Source: Saccoglossus kowalevskii
Lineage: Eukaryota > Hemichordata > Enteropneusta > Harrimaniidae
Reading direction: 5' to 3'
DNA length: 26,576 nt
NCBI RefSeq assembly: GCF_000003605.2
Contig: NW_003141315.1
Coordinates: forward strand, 474,899 to 501,474
Under the pieces are notes generated by a model. It was not told the DNA's origin. It did no database searches and saw only the letters and a program-made list of their open reading frames with translations. A program made the position numbers and the translations under genes. Below are positions 17,504-26,576 of the stretch, one piece after another (the stretch's first letter is position 1; each line of letters opens with the position of its first letter).

Positions 17504-20119
17504 TGCTATTACAAATTACTATTACTATTATTACTTTTACTACCTCTGTCACAGTTTGTATCGCACTCGGACCAGCCAGGTCCGCATTCATTGATTCTAA
17601 ATGCGCCATAAATACAACTTCGGAACAAAATATGGTGTCTTGTTTTACGTGCCCTTCTTACAAAAAGTCTGTACAAGAAATCTGCATGTAACACATTTTG
17701 AATGCGAGAACGACAATAATCTCTACAGTGACGCTAGCCCGGCGTTTTCGAACAAAATCGCACAATCGCATTTTTTTCAAAATCGTTCAATGAGAGTGTT
17801 ATCATTGTACGGGTAAGGGCAACTTTGTCTCTGACCAATCAACGCAAAGCCATTTTGTAAAACGTTTGGGCTGATTAGCTGTATGCGTCACAAAAGTCCA
17901 TGATTATTTCAAATTCTCCTTTACCGCCCTTGCTAGGTTCGCCTCTAATCAACGTCTACGCGAAATGTGCCAAAAATATGTGTTGTTCGTGCAAAGACTA
18001 TATATACCACCTTGTTGCACGACTCTCAAGTTTCATTCTTGCTCACGTACAGAATCTTCAACTACAAAACACGCACTATTCTGTCCCCGGCTGTACCTGC
18101 TGCCCACGCTCGCGAATGTAACTCTATTTTGTTCATAGGAATGAAATCGCAGCAACTTCGAATCACGTTGATTATCGGTGAATGGGCGTTGAGTCTCTTG
18201 TTTCCAACATATAAATGGAAATCGCACATCGTCTATATTATAACAAATTGGAAAATCATTTGAAATTAAACCCGGGGCTTTAATTGGTAAACATACGTTC
18301 AATTTTCACGCACCACTTTTTCTTCTTCAAAAAACACAACAAAAAAACAGTATCAATAACAGATCGAATTCACCCAAAATAAAACAAACTTGTTCAAACT
18401 TGTTCTTTTAATAACTGTATGATTACTCAGTACAGTAGATAAGAGTTAGACGTGTTAGTTTAACGGTTACAGAACAATAAAAGTAATATCAGAAAGTGCA
18501 GATTGCATAACATAACAGGAAGTAGTACAGATTTGCATCGTCAGTTCGTTTTTTTTCTTGAAAACAATGTTCCTAGATGTGCTTGCGTTGATTCTCATGT
18601 TGGAAATGGTATACCGAAATAAATAGTTATATGAATATATAATAGTAAATTTTCCAAATATTGAATGCAATGGCGTTTCGGGCGCTTAGCATGAGGGTCT
18701 GGACCGGGTGATAAAAGGGGGTCAGTTTTAATCCGTACTTATCGTTTCTTAGCACGCACTAATCAATCAGCCCGTACCAAGGAGTGCCATGGGTAAATGT
18801 ATAATCCGCGTCTCCCATCCAACTCCTAAATGTACAAAAACACAAACAAATTAATATATATGAAGTATAATACTTCTTTTATTTTTCTGTCAATGTATTA
18901 CTATAATAATTATAGTTTTTTATTTGTCACTAATATGTTTTGCCCTTTATCTATTCGACATCACGTTGAGGAACGGTGTCGACATGTTTGAAAAATCAAA
19001 GAAGACAAATCAGTAAATAGTCAGCCCTTTCCTTCATTTTGAATATAATATTGAATAAAAAGAAAAGAAACGTCAACATGTTGTGTTGGTTTAAAAATTA
19101 AGCAGTTATAATGGTTAACATAGTTGCCTTCTGACAAGCTTCAGTAATGTCTATCTTTAAGTTTTAGCCCGTACAACTATTATGTTCGGAGTAACCCGGG
19201 AAGCACTTGTCTATACTGTTGTTACGCAGTGATAGTCAACATGTTAAATTTGAAATGAGCACGAACTGCGTTTATTTCATGTAACATTGAATCAGACTTT
19301 AGTAACCAAAGAATTGCACATGGCGGTACGTTTGCAGGATGTACGGCTAAATATAATATAACCTGAACACCACACGCACAATAGCTTGTTTTCATTCATT
19401 CAATCGTTACGTTTTGTTTTCTTTTTTGATACAACAAAAGTTATTTAGTTCTGTATGATATGGAATATATTATACTAACAAATCGTATATCATCGTCATC
19501 TGCAACCGACGTCCGTGACGACACCACCCTGTACGTTTGAGTCACTGCCAACGTGTCACGGGACCCACTGTGTCAAGTACGACGTACAACACACCGTACT
19601 TCTTATCTCAATCAGATTAATGATAGCCTTGCGAACCAAGGTGAATGACTAGGCTATAAACAATTATGTGAGCGACGGTCCGCCCAAACATGCACATTGT
19701 TGCGTAGGTCAGTAGCAAACATATATATATATATCAAGTGGGTGCTATGTCGGCCATGCTTAACACCACTACGCTTCCCGACGAGACGCTGCCGGCGATC
19801 AGTGATCATGTTGTTATTGGTGGTGATAGCTTTCAACCGTGTCACATATCATGTTCATCTGTAAAGAATGAGTTTTCTTTCCTTCTGAACATCCGGTTCA
19901 CCTTTCCCCCGTAATGGGCGTATTTCGTGTTCATGGCGATTATCTTAAAACACCACACGGAGGCTGGTGGCTGAGTTCCATTTCTACATAATTAGTAGGA
20001 TATTGAAAATAAATCACATCGACTCGTACCACGCAAAAGATGGTGTTTATCTAATACTCGATTTGTGCTTTAACTACCGCACAGACTAAGCACTGTTACA
20101 ATGCGTGTCGAAGTGTTAT
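17504..20119. other. Long stretch without a recognised gene
   Basis: Begins with an (ATT ACT)-rich tail of the LINE. The part at 17690-18260 is more GC-balanced and has overlapping frames of 60-98 codons on both strands, but none shows a domain or a consistent splice context. An (AT)7 run is at 19721-19734. AAGTACG/CGTACTT and other short dyads near 19576-19602 look like chance. I see no RNA gene. Confidence 0.3.
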
Positions 20120-20203
20120 AGGGCAGACGTCATTGCGCAGTGTAAACAATGTATTTTACACACGCTGTGTACGTCGCCGTAGTTCCCACATCGACCACCA
20201 TCG
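20120..20203. mobile_element. Family B MITE copy, shortened
   Basis: Shares 'tgtaaacaatgtattttacac', 'cgctgtgtacgtcgc' and 'cccacatcga' with the copy at 6935-7059 (read in shorter blocks). The left flank is TTAT rather than TTAA and the GTCGTC-containing left terminus is mostly lost, so the copy is old and truncated. Confidence 0.55.
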
Positions 20204-20650
20204 TTTTACAAAATCACGCATTAGACTCGATAAATGTAATCATGACAGTTACCCCAGACTGTTACGTTAGTAATTTCACAAAATAAAACCGGGATTTGAT
20301 ATTACACAGGATACATGCAATGTTCTTCTTCTTAATGGTGGGGAAGGGCATTAGAAAATCTAGGGTTCACGTTGGCAGAATTGAAAAAAAAAAATCTAAT
20401 AGGATTACGTATTAAAACATTATATCAATAAACATTAAAAATTTCCTAATACTAATAGTTCGTGTCAACCATGCGTACTCATGCTATAACTACGTATGTT
20501 TGTTTTCACTATAGGTAAACACAACACAATTCCTAGATATAAATCAAAATTACCATTATTCATGAATGCCCATTTCTGTGTGCGAAGTTGTTTAGCAATC
20601 AAACATTTTTAATCTGGGTTAAACAACAGAATAATATAAATCAAATTTGA
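20204..20650. other. Non-coding spacer between two family B copies
   Basis: AT-rich, with a run of A at about 20384 and no exon or RNA gene visible. Confidence 0.3.
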
Positions 20651-20766
20651 AAGACGCTGGTCGTCACGCAACGCGTGTTCGAAGATCACGTAAACAAACT
20701 ATGTATTGTGTACGTCGCTATGGGTACCATATCAAACAGGTCGAGTGGCACGATAAACAACGCTCT
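20651..20766. mobile_element. Family B MITE copy (about 116 bp)
   Basis: The left end AGACGCTGGTCGTCACGCAA and the internal 'acgtcgctatgggtaccata' match the copy at 6935. The right terminus is decayed (on the opposite strand AGAGCGTTGTTTATCGTGCC). Flanks read TTGA and ATAA, each one change from TTAA. It lies about 0.5 kb upstream of the promoter at 21.3 kb. Confidence 0.62.
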
Positions 20767-21278
20767 ATAAGGTAAAGGAAATCTCATGAGCTATTTTTTT
20801 TTGGCAACTTACTTCCTTAATACGCTGACTTTTAATATATACCATACTTAGTTGCCGCGAACGACGTGCAAAGATTCAAAAATACGTGTGTATATTACGT
20901 CGGTGTGGGCTTTTTTTTTAGTTTTCTACAAGACGACGATAACTATGACACTTAGTATATATTAGTGTCACGGGCACACAAATAGATTCCAGTGACCTCG
21001 CTATGACAAATGTTTCTATGAAATTGTAGATTAGAATACTAATTCAGGACATGTAGTAAGCTCTGGAACTTGATGGAGGAATTCACTTACAATGTAACTA
21101 GTTTCTTTCTGTATTTCAAGACTGAAAAATAATAATGTGCCCTATTCGCCATTACCCCAGCACTGTAACCATGTACTTTATTTTAGTCAATATTTCACTC
21201 GTTACTAGGGTGACTTTCAAACAAACATTGGAGCGAGCGTCTGCGGTGTAGCGTTACGACATTTCAAAGCAGAAGTGT
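20767..21278. other. Upstream flank of the small surface-peptide gene
   Basis: No exon was found. A small dyad (TGACACT...AGTGTCA) lies at 20946-20970. This stretch probably contains distal regulatory DNA for the gene at 21370, but nothing specific can be assigned. Confidence 0.3.
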
Positions 21279-21372
21279 CCAATCACAGGTCGTTTAAACT
21301 CAACGTCACGTGACAAGTAACACGTCATCCATCGGAGGATATAAAAGCAGACAGGGCGACTCCAAAATCAGC
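21279..21372 (+). promoter_or_regulatory. RNA polymerase II core promoter: CCAAT, E-box, TATA, initiator
   Basis: The elements are CCAAT at 21279-21283; GTCACGTGAC, a perfect 10-bp palindrome, at 21305-21314; a CRE-like ACGTCA half-site at 21322-21327; TATAAAAG at 21340-21347; and a TCAGCA initiator whose A at 21370 lies 30 bp from the first T of the TATA box. CCAAT lies about 90 bp before the start, a textbook distance. The palindrome is a USF/MITF/TFE-type E-box and identical to the vertebrate CLEAR consensus for TFEB. It serves the four-exon gene that follows. The spacing of four independent elements makes this a strong call; the factor that binds the E-box is inference. Confidence 0.85.
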
Positions 21373-21434
21373 ACTACAGAGGTTACGCCGAAGGAAGAAA
21401 CTGCAATCAAACTAACATTTACAACAAACCCACA
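21370..21434 (+). other. Predicted 5' untranslated region
   Basis: About 65 nt from the predicted start at 21370 to ATG at 21435. It contains no upstream ATG. The start codon context is 'cccacaATGag', with A at -3. Confidence 0.7.
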
Positions 21435-22977
21435 ATGAGGTAGGTTTTTTTTTAAATCTTATCTCATGTATCATAAGTTTGCTGGCAAATTCAGAGCGAT
21501 TTCGTTTGTCCTACGTTGGGAATCCCCGATCTAATTCTGTATTTTTCGTTGGTGATTCTGAAGGTGCTCATCGCGTAAAGTGCTCCAAAAAATCGGCTTC
21601 TGTTTTGTGTGAATCTAGCGGGTTTCGTTCACTCACCTGGGTTTGTGGCGTATAATGTCGCGACTGTTACTTGAGGTCAATTGTCTCGTCTACATGCAGA
21701 TCGCATCATCGTCTGTACACACAGTATGCCTCTCATTGTCGGCGATGTAAAAACATTCACCACATCTGTGAGCGTATCGTGTGTGGTTGTTATTAACGTA
21801 GCTACTATTATTTCTGTTAATAATTAAACCACAGGTACATAATCTGCGTGTCATAACCAGCAGTTCGTTACCGCCTACCGCGTCTATGCCGTGATGAGAA
21901 ATCAGCACTAGAAACCCAATTTCAGAAATAGGGTTTCCTTTAAATATAAGCACACACTTAGCCGGTGAGATGATTATGATGATGACAGAATTTGTATTTG
22001 TATCCGTCTTTTTTCTCCACAGATTCGCCGTAATTGTATGTGTTGCACTCGTGCTGTTGGTTACCTACGTTAAATGTAACAACCCAGACGGTAAGTGAGT
22101 GCACTGTGTTTTAAATACTGCTGAACCTAGAGTTTTACTAGTTTAGCCATGCCGTAAGTCACGTTTTGACTGTCTCGAGTATGATGAATGTATAAATTAT
22201 GACGTTTACGATTTTAACTGTGACTGTTTCCGCGCCATGCGCCATTATTGAGGGGGTAGTCTTCTTAAGTCAGTTTAGTTTATTTAAATTCAAAATACAG
22301 GAATACTTGACACGACTACGTCGGAGGAAAATAAACAGAATATATTCATTTTGCGATAAATTTCCATGATACTCCCACGAAAATGCAACTTGGGTTTTAA
22401 AAATGAAGATAAAAATAAGTTTTTTTTTTAGCAATTTATTGCACATACAAGTCGGCGGGCGCGAGAAATTACGCTGAAATAAAATTTTATTTTTATTTCA
22501 TTTTCGGCGCCTGTTCATTCGGCGGGTTCGCGAAACAAGGGATAATAAAAGTCTGGCCTTACATAAATGTCAACTTGTATGTTCACATGAAATACTAGTT
22601 GCTCACTGTAAATTAGACTATTTTTCAACGTTTAGTTTGATTTACGTGATGCTCGTTTTTTTCTCACCCCAGAATTTCTGAATGAACGGGATTTGCGGGA
22701 CGTGAACGGCGAGGAGATGGAAGGTACAACAGAAGCCGGTAAGTTGATGAATCTATATAATATTACGAGTCCATATGCGTTCCACTGTGAGCTGTCAACT
22801 TTTACAACGGTTACAATCGTATCTGTGCCGTGTTAATCCAACTCTGCCGTTTATTTATTCATTTAATTGGTTGTTTTTGTTTTTGTTTTCTCATCAACAG
22901 GTAGTTCAGTCTCCGGCTTAAGGGTGGATTATGTAACCTTCCTCTGTGTCTGTGCGACTGCTTTGCTGTTCCGATAA
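21435..22977 (+). CDS. Four-exon gene for a 71-residue secreted or GPI-anchored surface peptide, unrecognised
   Basis: The coding exons are 21435-21439, 22023-22090, 22673-22738 and 22901-22977, in phases 2, 1, 1. All three donors (GTAGGT, GTAAGT, GTAAGT) and acceptors (CCACAG, CCCCAG, CAACAG after pyrimidine tracts) are consensus. The precursor begins MRFAVIVCVALVLLVTYVKC, a clear signal peptide probably cut after Cys20 (V at -3, C at -1). Residues 21-46 are polar and acidic: NNPDEFLNERDLRDVNGEEM and then EGTTEA. Residues 47-52 (GSSVSG) are small, followed by a short spacer and a hydrophobic tail (VTFLCVCATALLF) ending in Arg71. That order fits a GPI-attachment signal, with a mature chain of only about 29 residues, an arrangement like mammalian CD52 or CD24 but without sequence similarity I can see. 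A single-pass tail anchor is the alternative. Exon 3 (66 nt) is symmetric and encodes most of the acidic part. The promoter is described separately. Gene structure is firm; function is unknown. Confidence 0.82.
21440..22022 (+). other. Intron 1 (583 bp)
   Basis: Runs from GTAGGT to CCACAG and splits the coding sequence after five nucleotides, so the start codon has almost an exon to itself. The 87-codon minus-strand frame at 21690-21953 lies within it and is treated as chance. Confidence 0.8.
22091..22672 (+). other. Intron 2 (582 bp) with an internal inverted repeat
   Basis: Runs from GTAAGT to CCCCAG. It carries a 10-bp inverted repeat (ACATACAAGT, 22443-22452, and its complement at 22573-22582) that encloses about 120 bp. 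Inside, TCGGCGGG followed by GCGCGAGAAA or TTCGCGAAA occurs twice, and GAAATAAAA/TTTTTATTTC can pair. Confidence 0.75.
22443..22582. repeat. Possible small MITE or regulatory module in intron 2
   Basis: Ends are ACATACAAGT and its exact complement. Within are two E2F-like blocks (one with the palindrome TTCGCGAA) in an otherwise AT-rich intron. No target duplication is visible, so a mobile origin is only a possibility. Confidence 0.35.
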
Positions 22978-24545
22978 AATTCAGCATTAAATGTAAGAAT
23001 ATAGAGCAAAATTAACAAAACTCTTCATTTTTTAAGCGTTAAAGCGTAATAGTCACCTTGAAGCGCGCGCGTCAGATTATTTTACGCGCCTTTTAGAACA
23101 TACAAACCGCCGTGGCGCGACACGTCAGTGGCGCGTGAACAAAAACATATTGAATGAGGCGTCAGGTATTTGTTTACTATTTCTGTTCATGTTAGCCCAA
23201 GAATTGTTTGAAATATCAACGAATGTCTAGTCGGCACTCATGTACACTGTTCTTGTTATCAGCAATAACGCAGGTAACTTGTATGTAAACGACACACAGA
23301 AAAATAAAAAGTGTTTTCTGTTTTTTTTAGTACAGTTCAGTACTAATAACAACAGTTGTTACGCAATATTCACATGTACTGCAACGCAATGCCATAGCAT
23401 CGTAACTCGATTTACATTATTGAACCATATAATAAAAAAAAACAGGGTTTTGCATTTCCCATATTCTAAAAACTTGTCTTTTTTCTTATTTTTAGGGACA
23501 GTACAGTCCGTTTATTGAGTACAACGATCCTGACGGACGGCGCCTAACCGACACCGATCAACGAACATCATGCGGCTACTGTCATGATTGGATGCAATTC
23601 CTGTTTTTGTGAATGTTGGGAGTTTTCATGTAATTCTACTTTGACGAATTTCAGGAAAACAGTCCACTTCAAAAAGTCTAGCGCCCAAACCTTATAATTG
23701 TCTAATCTATGTATCAATCCTATTAGCTGACATATTTTCTGTTGATATCGTGTGACTTTTAATGAGAGGCGATCTGCCACGATGAATAGTTTTGTGATTG
23801 GTTGCATTCAGATTTCATGACAGTAGCCCGGATGTAGTAATGCTCGTGTCTATTCTGAGTTGTTATGACGGGACTGACGAATATGGACAATGAGGGCGCT
23901 GTTTCTTGCCTTAGTCGAAGTTCGGCTGCTGTCGCAAAAGCCATGACAGGACATTCTGCATTTCGGATATTCAGGTTATTTAAATAGGTACACAGTGTAA
24001 CGATACTAAGCATAACGTGACCACACGTACTAAAATGACTAAGTTAAATTATCTTTACACACCAATGTCGTCCCATAGTATCTCTATGGTGACAGATACC
24101 AGTATTGCTATGTGGAAGATACCGTGACACAAGTATGCATGAATGACGTCATGATTTGATGAAAACGGATGCCAGGCACATGAAGGCACATAATCAAAGA
24201 CACTAAAAACTAGTGTCTTTGACATAATGGATGATGTTCTAATACATATGCATTGCAATTCGTAATGTCTATTTATAGTTCAAACGATTCCGTGTCTGAG
24301 ATCATGGCATCTGTCGAAAATATTGTAAAAGCATAGGAATTTCATTGTAATGTTTCGCAGTAAAACTGGCGAACTTTTGGAACAACCGGAAGTAAATTAA
24401 CATTGAAATCCCGCTTCTGTCGATACAGGGTAAACGTGACATCTTTCTGCCGCTTTCATGTCGGGCTTTCCATATATACCCTACCTCCTGCATTTTCATA
24501 TTTATGTATTTATGAACTTGACAAATAAAGTATAACTTTAGAGTA
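22978..24545 (+). other. 3' flank or untranslated region of the small gene, with several poly(A) signals
   Basis: Poly(A) signals on the plus strand are ATTAAA at 22986-22991, only 9 nt after the stop, and AATAAA at 23303, 23431 and 24524. The last is followed by a T run (24559-24569) and a GT-rich stretch, as expected of a strong site. The true end of the transcript cannot be fixed from sequence. A GC-rich patch with repeated GGCGCG lies at 23060-23140 and a perfect stem-loop at 24194-24222. Minus-strand frames at 23568-23807, 23759-24013 and 24302-24499 have no support. Confidence 0.4.
24194..24222. repeat. Perfect 12-bp stem-loop with 5-nt loop
   Basis: TCAAAGACACTA (24194-24205), loop AAAAC, then the exact complement TAGTGTCTTTGA (24211-24222). 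If the upstream gene uses the poly(A) signal at 24524, this would lie in its 3' untranslated region. No terminator or histone-type consensus is present. Confidence 0.8.
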
Positions 24546-24570
24546 AATGAAAGTCTGATTTTTTTTTTGT
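24524..24570 (+). terminator. Candidate cleavage and polyadenylation site
   Basis: AATAAA (24524-24529) is followed about 30 nt later by a T run and 'gttcggtgaggg', the arrangement of a signal with a downstream U/GU element. It could end the transcript of the gene at 21370, or of an unseen gene. Confidence 0.4.
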
Positions 24571-26576
24571 TCGGTGAGGGTTAACTCAATCAGGACTTCC
24601 TACGTCATTTCCTTCGATTTGACTCATTACAGTGACTGAAATTGCCCACTATCTTGTATGGGTTGTGCTATTGGTTGGTAAAAATAAGGTCACCAGGGCA
24701 TGACCATATTTGGATAGTATTTTTTCCGAATTGCTAAATAGTTTGATGTTTTGCTAGAGTAATACTGTTTTTTTTTTTGTCAATCGTAAGCAAAAAAATA
24801 ACCATACTGATTGTTAGAAACCAAAGAAATACGCCAGGTAATGAGAACGAGTACTTATGTTGGTGACTATATTCCTCCAAAAGATTGGCAACATTTTTAA
24901 CACCTCTATAAGTTGTCTTTCACCAGAGGTAAAATTGATATTCGGATCACACACTGCAAACGTATTTCGCCAGGCTTCTTCAGAATTTAATAAGATTCAA
25001 AATGGTAAGCCAGTAAAACGGTTTAGAGAAATCTTTGTCCAATGGGACAGATCCTTGAGAGTTATGATGCGCGCCCCAGTGCTAAAAGCTTGTACATAGA
25101 TACTATCAACACCAACAAAATGCCGTTTTTGTCATGAGCCGAACACAGGCGCCATTGAATTTAATTTTACCACTATGTCACGATATTAAATTTACCATGA
25201 TTAATAGTATTGTTCCAAGTCACTTCCAAAATATCTCAACATTCATTCAACCTGGAATGTAAATAAACAATTTTCATTTTTAACACGGACGTAGTCACGG
25301 ATTTACTTGATCAGACTATATAGATAAAAGAAAGAGGGCGCACATCCTAAATTATACCACGCCAAATTCATTCTTCTCCAAATTGGCCATTACTGCTCGG
25401 GAAAACACACACAAAAAAAAACAAGAAAGCATAATCAACATTGGCAAAATATAGCAAAGAAGAACATCTATATAAGATAAATACAAGATAGATTTGAGGT
25501 CACCGACAAACGAAAACGTTGCTAGTGGGTTGTTACCCGAACACCGATCTGAGCACACCAGTGCATACCAGGATGGATGGAAGAGTAAACACAGTACAGT
25601 AAACAGTGTTTAACATAATTATGGACATGCCGTGCATATTAAACAGTTACTGTGCGTCAATCATGATGACTTTTTCTGAAAATTGCATAATAATAACAAA
25701 ATCAGATAATAGTTTGGTTCAAGTTGTTTGTCGAGTTTTTGATTTGAGTATTCAATATCGTTTAATGAATAAACTATATGAAAGTTAAAATTATAAATAT
25801 ATAACAAGTATGGCACATTTTAGCTGATAAAAAAATAACATTATACTGGAAGTACAACCATATACTCCACAAGTCTATGCTACAACGCAGTCTCAACACG
25901 ACACGAACGAAGATGTGTGAAGAGCGCCACCATCGGTGAAATATTGGCTTCTTTCGTATACATTATTCGCGTTGCGTTCCGCTTTGATTCAATTTCAAGT
26001 TCATTTTTCTATCCCATAATCCTTTGCAAAGTCTATTATTATAGAGTTAAGGTAGAGATGCAGGTTCGTGGGCACTCAGAGTGAATTTTTTTTTTTTTTT
26101 TTTTGCTTTTTCTTACACAGACAGTCTTGGCTAGATATTGTTAAAAATTCGGAGCATTGCCAATGTTGGAACATACTCAAAAATCAATTTTAAAATATAG
26201 GGAGCCGAGGCACGCGTATGTGATTAAAAGTCCCGAAAGTTTGTTTGCGTTGCTCTTTGATTGACAAGTCACTGTTGATGTTATATGCAAATGATTGCTG
26301 GCCTCAGTGTTGGGTAGCGGTGTGCGACTTCCTGTCCTGGCTCTCTGTTTACTTACCCCAAGCGCGATCAACTACAGTAGCAAACTACAAAAACAGGCAA
26401 GACGTAGACGCTTCCAGCATGCGAGGTGAATGAAACAAAACATACAGTTGTAAATAATAAGTAAACTTTTCACCCTTAAATAAATTGATTTTTCATTTAT
26501 TTTCATGTAGGATGTAGCGTCGATAGGGCGATTTAATTTTAGCGCAAAACAAGGCCACAATTTCTTTTGTTTTCAT
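24571..26576. other. Right-hand stretch without a recognised gene
   Basis: An 80-codon frame at 24857-25099 (+) starts MLVTIFLQKIGNIFNTSISC and ends in a basic part (FNKIQNGKPVKRFREIF). It has no clear domain and is the best of a weak set. A 19-nt T run lies at 26086-26104, possibly the reversed poly(A) tail of an old minus-strand retrocopy, but no body or target duplication is recognisable. Frames at 25352-25558, 26177-26371 and 26372-26560 (-) and 26245-26433 (+) look like chance. Confidence 0.3.

Noticed and set aside
17503-17694. Cys-rich signal-peptide-like frame (+) and a thrombospondin-like string NECGPGWSEC (-)
   Set aside because: The plus-strand frame starts inside the LINE tail microsatellite, and the minus-strand string is a partial resemblance with no further TSR cysteines. 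Both occupy the same DNA, and neither has splice support.
21690-21953. 87-codon minus-strand frame
   Set aside because: It lies entirely in intron 1 of the well-supported plus-strand gene and has no domain or promoter.
26086-26104. 19-nt poly-T as a retrocopy tail
   Set aside because: No gene-like body, poly(A) signal or target duplication can be seen next to it; kept only as a remark in the stretch entry.
1-26576. CRISPR arrays, bacterial operons, rRNA, viral genes
   Set aside because: No regularly spaced repeats, ribosome-binding sites with long frames, rRNA blocks or viral gene sets were seen; the window is eukaryotic.

Overview
The window looks like nuclear DNA from an invertebrate animal. 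It is AT-rich but not strongly CpG-depleted. Genes are split by GT-AG introns, there is a TATA/CCAAT promoter, and decayed eukaryotic transposons are spread along it: non-LTR retrotransposons, pogo/Tigger, hAT, and elements with TTAA target duplications. Nothing bacterial or viral is visible. Exons are short and spliced, so long open frames are mostly chance or run through repeats. The sequence does not fix the phylum; a marine invertebrate is only a guess.

The clearest gene is at about 21.3-23.0 kb on the + strand. A CCAAT box, a perfect 10-bp E-box palindrome, a TATA box and an initiator at the right spacing lead into four small exons with consensus splice sites. They encode a 71-residue precursor: signal peptide, short acidic middle, and a C-terminal hydrophobic tail preceded by small residues. 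That is the layout of a tiny GPI-anchored or membrane-tethered surface peptide. I do not recognise the family. A second piece of a gene, probably the last exon of one entering from the left, is at 1172-1360 and also ends in a hydrophobic segment. Weaker coding candidates are an internal exon at 9423-9520 (+), a 46-codon frame at 14477-14617 (+) and a possible exon at 14168-14299 (-).

Repeats explain much of the rest. At 1.4 and 6.4 kb are two copies of a 230-bp hAT-like MITE, each with a perfect 5-bp target duplication. At 2230-3740 is an internally deleted pogo/Tigger element with TA duplications, apparently inserted into a decayed LINE reverse transcriptase (3743-4535, - strand). A second, unrelated-looking LINE 3' end is at 16340-17503 (+). 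At least three families of short elements with TTAA duplications and termini starting AGG/AGC and containing GTCGTC (5279, 6935, 8324, 13817, 20120, 20651) resemble T2/Kolobok-type MITEs.

Other structure includes a long near-perfect hairpin at 12073-12196, a 31-bp palindrome at 1816, a 17-bp minisatellite with alternating units at 15321, a duplicated 22-bp dyad at 8597 and a perfect stem-loop at 24194. Calls rest on reading frames, splice signals, repeats and recalled motifs; no database search was possible.
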